From: Pirellula staleyi DSM 6068
Lineage (GTDB): Bacteria; Planctomycetota; Planctomycetia; Pirellulales; Pirellulaceae
Assembly: GCA_945875845.1 (NCBI GenBank)
Contig: CAMCMB010000023.1
Coordinates: 17,048 to 81,047, forward strand
DNA length: 64,000 bases
Direction of reading: 5' to 3'
Under the pieces are notes generated by a model. It ran no database searches. It was not told the DNA's origin and saw only the letters and a program-made list of their open reading frames with translations. Positions 25,275-36,000 of the stretch are shown piece by piece. The position numbers and the translations under genes are program-made. Within the stretch, counting starts at the first letter, position 1, and every line of letters starts with the position of its first letter.

Positions 25275-26727
25275 AACGGTTGTTCACACTCCGCAATCGC
25301 GTTGTCGCGCTGCCGTCGCGCGGTGCGACATTACCCCGCCGGTCGGCATTTACCATCGCATGTGGGGCGCGGCGATGCATGACCGGGCGACCGGAATCCA
25401 TCGTCCGCTAGAAGCGACCCTATTGTGGTTGGAACCGACCGCTCCCGCGACGGGTGAGCCGCAAATCATCGTATCGCTTGACCATTGCATTCTCGATGGG
25501 CAAGAAATTCGCAGCATTCGTCAGGCCATCCACGTGGCAACCCAGGTTGAATATGACAGCATCTTAATCACGCTTACGCACACGCATGGCTCTGGCTGGA
25601 TGTCTCGTACACGCAGCCATCTCCCGGGAGGCGAAGGGATTGGACCATACCTCGATCAGCTTATTGGACGGCTCGCTGATCTTGCCCGCGAAGCTCAATC
25701 GCGAATCGAAAGCGTTACCATCGTTTACGGTACCGGCCGATGCGCACTGGCCGCACATCGCGATTACTTCGACGCAATCAAGGGATGCTATGTTTGCGGT
25801 TTCAATCCTTCGGGACCGGCCGATGACACACTATTGATCGCAAGCATCTCCAATGCATCGGATACACGGCTAGCCACGATCGCAAACTATGCTTGCCACC
25901 CCACAACGTTGGCTTGGGATAATACGCTGATTAGTCCCGACTGGGTGGGTGCGATGCGTGAAACGATCGAGAAATCCGAGGGTGGACTGTGTCTGTTCCT
26001 GCAAGGTGCATCCGGGGACTTGGGACCGCGTGAAGGATTCGTGGGTGACACGTCCGTAGCAGATCGCAACGGGCGACAAGTGGGACACGCCGTTTTGTCA
26101 ACGCTGGCTGCAATGCCACCAGCGGGAACAGAGTATCGATATGCAGGGCCCGTGATCTCAGGCGCGACCATCGGTACTTGGCGTCACGAACCATTGACGG
26201 AAGATGCCCGTAATTCTCAGACCGCTTGGCGATGGGAACAACTCGTAGTAGAAATCCCGTATCGTCATGATCTCCCGACAAGAGAGCAGACGATGTCAGA
26301 GCAAGAACGATGGCTATCCGAGGAATCTCGTGCACGTGCAGCAGGTGACCAAAACCTCGTTCGCGACTGCCGCGCCCAGGTGGAACAGCGCACTCGGCAG
26401 TTGGCTCGTTTGAATGCACTCGTTCCGGGCCAGTCCTATCCTCTCACGTTGCGAATCGGGATTCTTGGCGAAGCAATCTGGATCTTCGTTCCAGGCGAGC
26501 TCTATCAGACGTTTCAAACGACACTTCGCAATCGTTTGGCACCACATCCGGTTTTCGTGACTACGTTGACCAATGATTGGCAACCTGGATACATCCCACC
26601 GGCGAGTAGCTATGGATACGAAATCTACCAGGAGGTCATTGCAGCCACCGCCCCCGGCTCTTTGGAAACTCTCGTTGAAACCGTCTTGCGTCGTTTCGCA
26701 AGTTGGCGGATTCGTGACGTGACGTGA
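25258..26727 (+). CDS. Neutral/alkaline ceramidase-like protein
   Basis: A 489-residue protein resembling the N-terminal domain of neutral, non-lysosomal ceramidases. The start RCRAAVARCDITPPVGIYHRMWG is typical. Possible zinc ligands are in ITLTHTHGSG and NYACHPTTL, and LFLQGASGDLGPRE resembles the catalytic serine loop of the family. No signal peptide is evident, unlike secreted ceramidases. Its ATG (25258, or 25264) overlaps the MFS stop, so it belongs to the sugar-acid operon. Many planctomycete members occur beside sugar genes, so the true substrate may be a sugar amide or ester and not a ceramide. The C-terminal domain of true ceramidases is shortened. Confidence 0.7.
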   Translation: MKMKNKTVVHTPQSRCRAAVARCDITPPVGIYHRMWGAAMHDRATGIHRPLEATLLWLEPTAPATGEPQIIVSLDHCILDGQEIRSIRQAIHVATQVEYDSILITLTHTHGSGWMSRTRSHLPGGEGIGPYLDQLIGRLADLAREAQSRIESVTIVYGTGRCALAAHRDYFDAIKGCYVCGFNPSGPADDTLLIASISNASDTRLATIANYACHPTTLAWDNTLISPDWVGAMRETIEKSEGGLCLFLQGASGDLGPREGFVGDTSVADRNGRQVGHAVLSTLAAMPPAGTEYRYAGPVISGATIGTWRHEPLTEDARNSQTAWRWEQLVVEIPYRHDLPTREQTMSEQERWLSEESRARAAGDQNLVRDCRAQVEQRTRQLARLNALVPGQSYPLTLRIGILGEAIWIFVPGELYQTFQTTLRNRLAPHPVFVTTLTNDWQPGYIPPASSYGYEIYQEVIAATAPGSLETLVETVLRRFASWRIRDVT

Positions 26728-26898
26728 AAACGAAAACAGGCCAAAAGTGCACGTCAATGGTTTGGATTATACGCATTGAGCTAAAATCAAGGTTCGTTAA
26801 TACTGCGTTAGCCAAGCGCGAAGATTCCATTTGCCGGTAAACCAAGACAATCAAGCAAATCCATTGGAATTTCGAGTCTCGCTAGCACGAAGGGATCT

Positions 26899-28947
26899 TT
26901 AATGGATGCGTTGCCCGGGAACAGCACCGGAATCGATGCCGAGCAAAAACACTTCGGTACCGCCGGGCCCTGCTGCCGTGACCATCCCCTCGCTGAGCCC
27001 AAATTTCATTTGTCTCGGTTGCAAGTTCGCGACAATCACCACCAATCGTCCTTGTAGCTGCTCAAGGGTGTACGCAGCCTTGATGCCTGCAAAGAGGGTG
27101 CGTGTGTTGTCCCCACCCAGACTTACGGTCAGCTTGACTAGCTTTTTTGCTTCTGGCACTTCTTCGGCCTTGATGATACGAGCGACGCGCAAATCGACTT
27201 TGGTGAAGTCATCAATGGTGCAAGTCGGCGCCATTGGTTCCGCCAGCAAAGCGTCGCCCGTATCGTTGAAACCGGTCGAGGCTGGGGTTTCGGAAGTGGT
27301 TGCTGGAGTAGCTTCTTTGCTTTCGTCGATCATAGCTTGGACTTTCTCGGGAGCAATACGTTGTAATAGATGTTCGAATTTCGATACGTTGGTTCCCACC
27401 AGTGGAGTTTGGCTATCGTTCCAATGATGGATTTTAACGTTGAGTAGATCGCCACACTGTTGTGCAAGCCTTGGCAACACGGGCGTTAGGTATATACAGA
27501 TCTGTCGGAAGAGGTTGAGTACGATCGTACAAACCTCTTGCAACCGGTGCTGCTGGGTTGGATCTTTTTTGAGAGTCCAGGGTGCCGTGTTTTCCACATA
27601 GGCGTTTGCCTGATCTGCGAGCTCCATGATGAGACGTGTCGCTCGGGCGTAGTCGAGTTGTTCGTATGCGGATGCAATGCGTTCACCGGCGGCGGCGGCG
27701 GCGGCGAACAGTCCACCATCGTGTGGGTACTCCACAGCCAATCCCACGGATTCAACGAAGCGGGCCGAACGACTTGCAAGGTTGACCACTTTGCCGACTA
27801 AGTCCGAGTTGACTTTGTTGATGAACTCCGTGACGTTCAAGTCGATGTCGTCTAGTTTGGGACCAAGCTTTGAGGCATAAAAATAGCGAAGAAATGCGGG
27901 GTCAAGATGTCGGATATACGTGCTCGCTAAAACCTGCGTACCTTTGCTTTTGGCCATCTTCTCGCCGTCGACCGTGAGGAAACCGTGGATATGCACAAAC
28001 TCGGGAAGCGAATATCCAGCGGATTTCAGCACGCCTGGCCAGAACAACGTATGAAAGTACGTAATGTCCTTGCCGATGAAGTGATGGATTTCGGTTGCCT
28101 CGCTTTGCCACCAATCCGCCAACGACCGGTTGTTGCGTTTGCACCATTGCCATGTCGAAGCGATATAGCCGATCGGGGCGTCAAACCAAACGTACCAATA
28201 ATTATTGGGACTATCCGGAATGGCGAACCCAAAATACGGATTCGGACGTGACACGTCCCAGTCTCGCAAAGGGTTTCCTAGAAAATGGCCTTTGAGGTAG
28301 TTCGCAACTTCGGGCTGCAAGTGCTTGCCGCTCTGCGTCCACTCCTCCAAAAACGGGTGCATCTTTTCCAGTTCAACAAACAGATGGCTGGCCGACTTGG
28401 TAATCGGTTTCGCACCACTAAGAGTGCTGATCGGATCGATGAGATCAGTTGGGGAATAGGTTGCACCGCATTTGCTGCAATTGTCACCGTATTGATCGGG
28501 GGCTTTGCAGAGAGGGCACGTACCTTTCACAAATCGATCGGCCAAAAAAGTCCCCGCGACGGGATCGAACAACTGCTCGACATCCCGTTCGGCGATCAAA
28601 TTGGCCTGCCGAAGCGACTTCCAGATTTCCTTGCACAGTTCATAGTTCTCGACCGAGTTCGTGCTGCCATAGTGGTCGAACGCGATGTCGAAACCGGCAA
28701 AGTCGCGTTCGTGCGCCGCTTGCATATCGGCGATCAGTTCAGTCTCTGGCCGACCCTCCTGACGGGCACGGATCATGATGGCCGTACCGTGGGTATCGTC
28801 GGCACATACGAACACGCATTTGCGCCCACGAAGTTTTTGGAATCGAACCCAAATGTCGGTTTGGATGTACTCCACCAAATGACCAATGTGAATATGTCCA
28901 TTGGCGTAGGGTAAGGCTGCTGTAACGAGAAGCTGTCGGTCAGTCAT
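26899..28947 (-). CDS. metG: Methionyl-tRNA synthetase
   Basis: Charges tRNA-Met in the cytosol. The 682-residue protein shows the class I signatures HIGH (residues 20-23, in [12 protein letters not shown]) and EKMAKSKGT, a variant of KMSKS. The zinc knuckle [19 protein letters not shown] and the catalytic [12 protein letters not shown] are also present. A C-terminal EMAP/Trbp111-like tRNA-binding domain ([23 protein letters not shown] to [13 protein letters not shown]) completes the long, dimer-forming type. The linker around residues 555-580 is rich in A and T. It is convergent with the ceramidase-like gene and preceded by a repeat-filled region. Confidence 0.97.
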   Translation of the reverse strand: MTDRQLLVTAALPYANGHIHIGHLVEYIQTDIWVRFQKLRGRKCVFVCADDTHGTAIMIRARQEGRPETELIADMQAAHERDFAGFDIAFDHYGSTNSVENYELCKEIWKSLRQANLIAERDVEQLFDPVAGTFLADRFVKGTCPLCKAPDQYGDNCSKCGATYSPTDLIDPISTLSGAKPITKSASHLFVELEKMHPFLEEWTQSGKHLQPEVANYLKGHFLGNPLRDWDVSRPNPYFGFAIPDSPNNYWYVWFDAPIGYIASTWQWCKRNNRSLADWWQSEATEIHHFIGKDITYFHTLFWPGVLKSAGYSLPEFVHIHGFLTVDGEKMAKSKGTQVLASTYIRHLDPAFLRYFYASKLGPKLDDIDLNVTEFINKVNSDLVGKVVNLASRSARFVESVGLAVEYPHDGGLFAAAAAAGERIASAYEQLDYARATRLIMELADQANAYVENTAPWTLKKDPTQQHRLQEVCTIVLNLFRQICIYLTPVLPRLAQQCGDLLNVKIHHWNDSQTPLVGTNVSKFEHLLQRIAPEKVQAMIDESKEATPATTSETPASTGFNDTGDALLAEPMAPTCTIDDFTKVDLRVARIIKAEEVPEAKKLVKLTVSLGGDNTRTLFAGIKAAYTLEQLQGRLVVIVANLQPRQMKFGLSEGMVTAAGPGGTEVFLLGIDSGAVPGQRIH

Positions 28948-29384
28948 TGCAATTTTTAATTAACGGTCCTTTAGCTCGATACGCTAAAATGGGTCAGGTT
29001 TGAGGATTGTACACGAATTGCACCTAGATTCGAAGGTGCGGCGAAGTCAGAAGACACAAGCCAGTTGCTTAGTCGAGTAACAGGGCGAACGTAACAGCCC
29101 CCAGGGTGGCACGCCCAGAGCGACACGGCTTGTTGCTTTAATGGGCTGTGACACGGGGTATCGAAAGTGGCATGGGCGTCTCGCCCATGGATTCACGAGC
29201 GAGCGCGCTCGTGCCACGCTTTGGTAACCCGACACGTGAGCAAGGAGCCAACTGAAATTCCTCGCTAACAGCGAGGGGCGTGGATTCGAGCGTCCGACGC
29301 AATTGACACATCACACGCCCTTCGTTCCTCAGGCGTGCCACCCAATTCAGGGCATTTGCGCTCGCGGACTTTGCAAAGTGTTGT
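28948..29384. repeat. Hairpin-rich intergenic region
   Basis: Contains several small dyads: ATGGGCG/CGCCCAT (29172-29188), CACGAGC/GCTCGTG (29194-29213) and fragments built from GGCACGCC or CGTGCCAC. At 29128-29146 there is a lone 19-base match to the end of the 118-bp mobile element described below (CGGCTTGTTGCTTTAATGG), flanked by direct repeats of GACACGG. No gene is seen. The metG promoter must lie near 28950-29040. Confidence 0.7.
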
Positions 29385-30413
29385 TTATTTCGACCAATCC
29401 AAAATCACTTTCCCAGATAGTCCGCTTTGCATGGCGCTGAAGCCTTTTTCAAACTCAGTAAAGTGAAAGCGATGGGTAATGACCGGCGAGATATCGAGCC
29501 CGCTCTCGAGAAGCACGGTCATCTTGTACCAAGTCTCATACATTTCGCGCCCATAGATGCCACGAATGGTAAGCATGTTGAATACGACGAGGTTCCAATC
29601 GATAGCGATGGGTTCCGACGGGATTCCCAGCATCGCAATCTTACCGCCGTGACACATGTTCTCAAGCATGGAGCGCAGCGCCGCCGGTGAACCCGACATT
29701 TCGAGACCAACATCGAAGCCTTCACGCATGTGAAGCTCCGACTGCACGTCGGCCATGGAACGTTCGCGAGGGTTGACCGCAATCGTTGCTCCCATGCGCT
29801 GCGCAAGTTCTAGTCGAAAGGGATTTAAATCCGAAACCACGATGTGCCGCGCGCCAGCATGCCGAACGACCGCAGTGGCCATCAGGCCGATAGGGCCAGC
29901 CCCCGTAATGAAAACGTCTTCGCCCAGGCAATCAAAGCTGAGAGCCGTGTGAACGGCATTTCCTAATGGATCAAAAATAGAAGCAATATCTCTGTCGATG
30001 GATGGGTTGTGATGCCATACGTTGGTCATCGGCAGAGCGATGTATTCAGCGAACGCTCCAGTTCGGTTGACTCCGACTCCTTGTGTATCCTTGCAAAGAT
30101 GACGCCGACCGGCCAAACAGTTGCGACAGCGACCACAAACGACATGCCCTTCCCCCGAAACAATTTCTCCCGGAAAAAAATCGGTGACGTTCGATCCCAC
30201 CTCCACAATTTCGCCGACGAACTCATGCCCGACAACCATCGGAACCGGAATCGTTTTCTGAGCCCAAGCATCCCAGTTATAGATATGCAAATCGGTGCCG
30301 CAGATCCCAGTTTTGTCGATGCGTATCAGGCAGTCATTGATGCCGATGGTAGGAAAAGGGACATCTTGTAGCTCGAGACCCACATCTCGTCGGGCTTTCA
30401 CCAAAGCTTTCAT
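29385..30413 (-). CDS. tdh: L-threonine 3-dehydrogenase
   Basis: Oxidises threonine to 2-amino-3-ketobutyrate with NAD. The 342-residue zinc medium-chain dehydrogenase has the catalytic zinc ligands CGTDLHIY and GHEFVGEI and the structural four-Cys cluster [15 protein letters not shown]. The NAD fold begins with [13 protein letters not shown]. The segment [21 protein letters not shown] and the end [22 protein letters not shown] match Tdh rather than alcohol or sorbitol dehydrogenases. The usual partner kbl is not adjacent; the neighbours are metG and purA. Confidence rests on close similarity along the full length. Confidence 0.93.
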   Translation of the reverse strand: MKALVKARRDVGLELQDVPFPTIGINDCLIRIDKTGICGTDLHIYNWDAWAQKTIPVPMVVGHEFVGEIVEVGSNVTDFFPGEIVSGEGHVVCGRCRNCLAGRRHLCKDTQGVGVNRTGAFAEYIALPMTNVWHHNPSIDRDIASIFDPLGNAVHTALSFDCLGEDVFITGAGPIGLMATAVVRHAGARHIVVSDLNPFRLELAQRMGATIAVNPRERSMADVQSELHMREGFDVGLEMSGSPAALRSMLENMCHGGKIAMLGIPSEPIAIDWNLVVFNMLTIRGIYGREMYETWYKMTVLLESGLDISPVITHRFHFTEFEKGFSAMQSGLSGKVILDWSK

Positions 30414-30938
30414 GGCGACTCATCAATCAGGAAACTTCGTTGTAAAGATGTAGCGTATCCGGGATTGATGAACCTCAAAAGTCCTACACACCCGAAAGTT
30501 CTTGCAAGTCACACCAGAGGGTGGGTTTTCCTCCATGCAATGCGGCGAGGCTGTAAATTTATTATCGTCGCCTTTCGCTCCTAGGCTGTGAATTTATTCT
30601 AATTGACTCACCGGACGGCTCGCGTTGTTCCGCGACGAAATGATCGCGGCAGGGCGCGAGCCCTCCGGTGATGCCCCAAGCATTTTTTCACAGCCTAGAC
30701 GGCAAAAACCCTCTGGGAACACCCCGACGTACACGCGAAGTCAACGAAAGGCCGGCTAGTTGTAGAGCGTAACCGTCGCTTTCTCGGCTTGACCAATTAC
30801 GTGTTTGCCTTCTAGACTCTATTTAAATTGATTTGCTGGCCCGATGCGCAGTGGAGAGGAGGACATTCAATCGCCTCGCAATTGCCCCGGGCCTATGTTT
30901 TTATCATCACAGTCCTATTTGGATTCGGAAAGACTTCT
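30414..30938. other. Divergent intergenic region with an inverted-repeat element
   Basis: Lies between the divergent tdh and purA genes. It holds the family C element at 30581-30698 plus a preceding truncated copy of its end (GGCTGTAAATTTATT near 30548). The remaining AT-richer stretch at 30760-30830 is the likely purA promoter area. Confidence 0.6.
30581..30698. mobile_element. Inverted-repeat element, family C, copy 1
   Basis: Perfect 12-base ends CTAGGCTGTGAA (30581-30592) and TTCACAGCCTAG (30687-30698). Inside is a stem of 17-base arms (30608-30624 and 30655-30671, one mismatch) with a further small stem CCGCG/CGCGG in its loop. The outside flank CGCCTTTCGCTCC is shared with the copies at 46604 and 57597. 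No coding capacity. Confidence 0.8.
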
Positions 30939-32234
30939 GTGGCAGCGACCTGTGTAATCGGACTTCAATGGGGAGACGAAGCCAAAGGCAAACTCGTCGA
31001 TTTGCTCGCTCCCCGACATGACATTGTCGTTCGCTACCAGGGAGGCGCAAACGCAGGACACACGGTTGTGTGCGGGAAAGAGGTTTACAAGCTTCATCAC
31101 TTGCCCTCCGGGATTTTGTCCGGTGGGATTACGAATGTGATCGCCCCCGGCGTTGTGATTGAACCAAATATGCTGATTAGGGAGATTGAAGGGCTGGAAG
31201 CCCGGGGTATCACTCCTCGCAAAAACTTGATGATCAGCGAGCGCGCCCACGTCGTCATGCCTTGGCATTTCGTCGAGGACAAAGCGACCAATAAATCCAT
31301 GGTAGCGGGTGAGAGCATCGGCACCACGAATCGCGGGATCGGTCCGTGCTATCGAGACAAAGTCGGCAGAACCCACGCCATTCGGATCGCCGACTTGTCA
31401 AGCGATCAACTCAACACGAAAATCGCAGAAACGGCTGCCGCCAAACGCAAGTTATTGGCCCCCATCGCAGATCCAATCGATCTTGAATTGCTCGATACCG
31501 ACAAGATACTTCAGCAATGTCACTCGTGGGCTGCTTCCATAGGATCGTTAGCTGCCGATTCGACCAATTACTTGCTCGATGAACTCGATGCAGGCAAGCG
31601 ATTGCTGATGGAAGGCGCCCAAGGTTCGTTGCTCGATATCGACCATGGTACGTATCCGTTCGTAACCAGCAGCAACGCGTCTGGAGTCGGCGTGTCCGCA
31701 GGATCGGGAGTGCCCGCTCGGTGGATCACCAACGTGATCGGTGTTACCAAGGCGTATTCGACACGCGTCGGCGGTGGCCCCTTCCCAACGGAATTGACCG
31801 ACGAGACTGGCCAAAAGATCCGCGAAATTGGACGCGAGTACGGAACCACCACAGGCCGACCTCGCCGTTGCGGATGGTTTGATGCCGTCGCGGTACGCTA
31901 TACTGCACGCCTGAGCGGTATCCACTATCTGTCCTTGATGATGATGGATGTGCTCAGTTACTTTGATTCATTGCAGATTTGCGTTGCGTACGAATTACGA
32001 GGCGAGAGGATCAGTCGTTTCCCATGCCTTGCGGAAGACCTGCGGCTTTGCAAACCCATCTACGAAACGATGCCTGGCTGGAACACCGATGTTTCGAATG
32101 TTCGCAAGCTGGAGGATTTCCCCGCGAACGCGCGACGCTACATCGATCGGATTTCGGAACTCATCTCGGTGCCAATCGGAGTGCTATCGGTGGGGCCAGA
32201 TCGCGAACAGACCATTTTCCTTGCATCGTTTTAG
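30939..32234 (+). CDS. purA: Adenylosuccinate synthetase
   Basis: Joins IMP and aspartate with GTP hydrolysis in the first committed step to AMP. The 431-residue protein begins [18 protein letters not shown], the family's P-loop-like GDEGKGK stretch with Ala in place of the first Gly. It also has [61 protein letters not shown] and [13 protein letters not shown] choose the GTG at 30939, with GGAAAG upstream, because the protein family begins there; the frame is open to 30828 without similarity. It is a single gene, followed by a repeat-bearing spacer. Confidence 0.97.
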   Translation: MAATCVIGLQWGDEAKGKLVDLLAPRHDIVVRYQGGANAGHTVVCGKEVYKLHHLPSGILSGGITNVIAPGVVIEPNMLIREIEGLEARGITPRKNLMISERAHVVMPWHFVEDKATNKSMVAGESIGTTNRGIGPCYRDKVGRTHAIRIADLSSDQLNTKIAETAAAKRKLLAPIADPIDLELLDTDKILQQCHSWAASIGSLAADSTNYLLDELDAGKRLLMEGAQGSLLDIDHGTYPFVTSSNASGVGVSAGSGVPARWITNVIGVTKAYSTRVGGGPFPTELTDETGQKIREIGREYGTTTGRPRRCGWFDAVAVRYTARLSGIHYLSLMMMDVLSYFDSLQICVAYELRGERISRFPCLAEDLRLCKPIYETMPGWNTDVSNVRKLEDFPANARRYIDRISELISVPIGVLSVGPDREQTIFLASF

Positions 32235-32324
32235 CGTTTTCGTAACGCCATAAACCGGACGATAGCGCGTTCCGGCTGATGAGGAAACCAAATATCACCC
32301 ACAGTATCAGCCATTGGACGCTGG

Positions 32325-32442
32325 CGGCTTGTTGCTTTAGTGAAGTCGTTATTGGTTAAGGGCGGTACGACGGACTTCCAAGTCCGTCAAAGGGGAATTC
32401 GACGGGCTAGGAAGTCCGTAGTACCATTAAATCAACAAGCCG
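32325..32442. mobile_element. 118-bp MITE-like element, family B, copy 1
   Basis: Ends are CGGCTTGTTG and CAACAAGCCG; the terminal repeats match at about 16 of 18 bases. Direct 4-base copies of CTGG flank it (32321-32324 and 32443-32446). The interior carries GACGGACTT/AAGTCCGTC and a second, imperfect copy of that dyad. Removing the element and one CTGG restores a second copy of the neighbouring repeat GGACG-GCGCGTTCCGGCT found intact at 32257-32280. No coding capacity. Confidence 0.9.
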
Positions 32443-32481
32443 CTGGCGCGTTCCGGCTAATTGGTCACCAAATGGTTAGCG

Positions 32482-33024
32482 TCATCTAAGTAGCGGAGCG
32501 GCGCGAGCCGCCCGGTGAAGAACAAAGCTTGCTCCGCCCTGTTCCGTCGCTTGGCCAGCCGAAACAAATCCCGTCTTCTCAAGAACGCGTACCGACGCAG
32601 GATTGGCCCATTCTGTTTCGGCAGCAATTCGTTCGACGGCGTCATGGGAAAAAGCCCAGTTCGATAATGCCCTGACAATCTCAGTCGCATAGCCTTGTCG
32701 TTGGAACTGATCCAAAACCGAGTACCCCATTTGAACGGAGCCAGCATCCGGTGGTCCAAGAAATCCACCGCCTCCGATCAGCACAGGCGAGCTTGTCGAG
32801 TCCGCATGTGTCAACGCATACCAAGCGTACCATCCACGGCTTCCGGGGAGTGCGGACTCCATCCAGCCAAGAAACAATGGGAGCGCGTCCACCAAAGTCG
32901 CGGGTGGCCAGTTGTCCGGGACTGTCGCATCCAACTGCTGAGCGAATGATTCACGATCATGAATCTCTGCTTGGACGAGGGCTACAGTGCCAGGAACCAA
33001 CGTCAACCGGTTTGTTCTAATCAT
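32482..33024 (-). CDS. GNAT N-acetyltransferase (RimJ-like)
   Basis: A 180-residue Gcn5-related acetyltransferase that moves an acetyl group from acetyl-CoA to an amine. It starts MIRTNRLTLVPGT, typical of the RimJ/RimL-like subgroup. The core strand VQMGYSVLDQFQRQGYATE holds the acetyl-CoA loop Q-x-x-G-Y-A, and NPASVRVLEKTGFVSAG is the usual C-terminal motif. Substrate unknown. The ATG at 33024 is preferred to the TTG at 33033. It lies 9 bases downstream of the giant membrane-protein gene, so the two are probably cotranscribed. Confidence 0.85.
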   Translation of the reverse strand: MIRTNRLTLVPGTVALVQAEIHDRESFAQQLDATVPDNWPPATLVDALPLFLGWMESALPGSRGWYAWYALTHADSTSSPVLIGGGGFLGPPDAGSVQMGYSVLDQFQRQGYATEIVRALSNWAFSHDAVERIAAETEWANPASVRVLEKTGFVSAGQATEQGGASFVLHRAARAAPLLR

Positions 33025-33033
33025 GCGATTCAA

Positions 33034-36000
33034 TCAGTCATCCCATTTTTGCATTGTCGAAACCAATTTTTGCAAATTTTCCCGTCGCTTCTCAAACAAT
33101 GCAAACATGGTGAGGATGATAATCCCCAGGACAATCCCCGTAACATACCATACCCAAGTTTGCTGCAAATCGACTGCGGCGTGCCAAACGATGCTAAACA
33201 AAGCCACGCACAAGAACATGGTTCCCAACCACAGCATGGCTCGAATCCTCGCGCCAATCCCAAATAGAATCCCTGCAATGGAGAGAACCGCGAGAACCAT
33301 TGGCATCCACGGTGCCTCGGCGATTCCTCGCATAAATAACTCGGCAGTCGATGCAACGTAAATGCTGCTTGTCGCAAGGTAACGTGCAGCCGCAACTTGT
33401 CGTCGCTGCATCCTGTCGCGAAGAATCTGAACGAGCACCAACACACACATCGCGGGCGGAATCACCCAAAGCTGCGGATGCGTAGCAAAAGAGAATTCGG
33501 ACTCGTGCAGCAAGTACCAGAGTCCGGCGTTTGCAAATAACAAACATAGGGCCCAATACAACATCGATTTCCGTAGATAACCAAACGATCCATAGGCAGC
33601 GGCAGCACACCATAAGGAGATACTGTAATGGACACCGGAAGGTAACATCCAATGAGCCAAGGCCGGCAAGAGCGGTAGTATTGCTCCTGTTCGGTAAAGT
33701 GGTTCGACAAGAACGCCAATCCGTCGACGCTTGGCCCATTCCGATGCACCGAGCCCCAGAAACGACAAACCGACAATCACGATCGGCCATACGCTTTGCA
33801 GCCATCCCGAAAACAACCACGGAAGCCTCAAGCGAACATGAACGACTAAACCAAGCAGTAGGATTTCGGCCGCATAGACATAGGCTGTTCGGCCCCGTTC
33901 CGATAAACCCAACGGATCTCTGCCGGGTAGCAAGGCTGCTGCCAAACACAGCGCCATGGAAATAAGGATTGTCAGAATCGTACAAACGAGCGAAACAGAC
34001 GATCCGGTCTCGATGGAAAGTTGCCCAAACATGGATGCGGAATCAGCGACTAAGCAAAACAGCACGCATCCGGATGCGGTCGCCACCAGTCCAGGCATAC
34101 ACTGGAGCGCGGCTTCTTGCCAAGCTTGTTTCATGCCGAACCACTTAACAAGCCCAAACCCATACAAGGCTCCCACCACGGCCAGCGACAAACCTGCCGA
34201 CGCAAGATGGTCGATCCATGAAATGCGGTATATGTCGAAGAAATGCCAGCCAAACGCAATCCCGGCCATGGCTCCCAAACGCAACGAAATCGTCCTTAGT
34301 GCCGTCGTTCCAGTCGAATCACGCTTGGTCGAATCTCGGACTCCTGAGACGTCTGCTCGGAAATCCTTGTAGCGAGCCAGAAAACCGACCGCGATCGCCA
34401 CCGCCAGGATGGCTTGTGAAGTCGCTAATCGAATAGGCTGCGAGTCCGAAAGGAACTGAGCGCTCCAGCCAAGTCCAGAGACGAGCAAAGCCATCATCGT
34501 ATTGGCAACAACGACTGCGGTCGATGCAGGGCGTGTTCGCATTGGATCGGTTGGTTGGTCAAATGATTGGTGAGGCGATTCCGTCGGTACGAAGGGGAGC
34601 TTCGGAAAAACGTTCAGTCGGTTGACGCTGTCTCGAATGCGATCACTTGCACGCCAGACAAAACTGCTCGCTAGGCAAAACGCGGCGAACAGCAGCGTTG
34701 AACTCCACAGCAACTGTGTCGAGCTGGGGGCTAGCACCTGGATAAAACAGATAACACCGCAAAGGGTGGAGAGATAGGTTAGGAGGTCCGCGTCGGTGCA
34801 ATGTCGATACCAATACCCAACAGAGCTCGCAACAAAACAAAGCAAAATTGCAACAAGGTAGAATTCGATTCGGAAAACACCAATCTCACTTACTAACGCT
34901 AACGCATACCAGCCGAAACTAAGGCAAGTCAGCATTCCAGTGGCGAACCGCAGAAACGGCCGTACCTTCGTTCCGAATCCTACGAGTGAGCTCACGATGC
35001 ACATGAATGCCGATATCGCGATCTGTGTTAGTAACGTCGACAAGGCAAGATCGACCAAGTTTGCTGTTGGAATATGATGCCAACAAAATACGAACCCTGC
35101 TGTATGTGCCAGCAACATGGACCGGACCACATACACTGCAATCCCGCTTCGCCACGCCATGGCCATCGCAGCCATCGAAGTCATGCTTAGCAAACCTATC
35201 GAGAGCCCACTGCCGTTGATTTCAAAAAGCTCACGAAAGGCAAACAAACCGGCTGAAACATTCGCACTATCAAAGCACCATCGAAGCGGTGATTGACGAT
35301 TCTCCCGGTTCGTCCTCCAAACCAACGCAAACGCAGTAAACAGAAGTGCTACCGACGCTGCCGCAACCGATAGCTTGATATCGCTCAACATACTTGCTGA
35401 ATAGATTGCGACCAAACCGCCGATCGCCAAAATCCACCAGCATTCGTTCACTTGTACCTTGCCTGTTTTCGCGACCACAAACGTCACTAAGCCCGCCATC
35501 GTCAATCCGATACTAGCCAACCCAAGGTGGTGGATGGCTGATCCATTTGCCAATGCCAATACGATTCCACCAGCGATTCCCATGACCAAGAAACCGATCG
35601 CAATTTGTTGAAGGCATTGCTGCCAATAGGCTCTGTCCAATGACAACTGAGACGGCGCGAGCTCGGTATCTTCATGGCGCGAGGCTTGGCGGCGAGTGTA
35701 CCACTGCCAACACAAAACATAGATTCCGCCCAGAATGCAAAGCATGGCAACCAGACCGATCCAAGCTGCTGGCTTCAATGCATTCGATTTGAGAGTCAGC
35801 ATGTAAGCGGCCAAACTAGAGCACTGCAAGACGAGGCAGGAACCAAACGAAAGAAAAGGGCTTGGGCGTGACGCGGCTGCCACGAGCAATCCTATAGAAA
35901 ACAACAACATTGGGATGGCATAGGAGGGTGCAAGCCCCATTCGCATGAACAAGCTATTTGCGTTTGGACCGGTTAAGGGATGGTTTACCAACGCGAGGAC

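Noticed and set aside
28285..28914. 209-codon plus-strand frame
   Set aside because: Antisense to metG, whose motifs are complete.
33956..34372. 138-codon frame inside the giant gene
   Set aside because: Antisense to an uninterrupted 2111-codon frame with consistent membrane composition.
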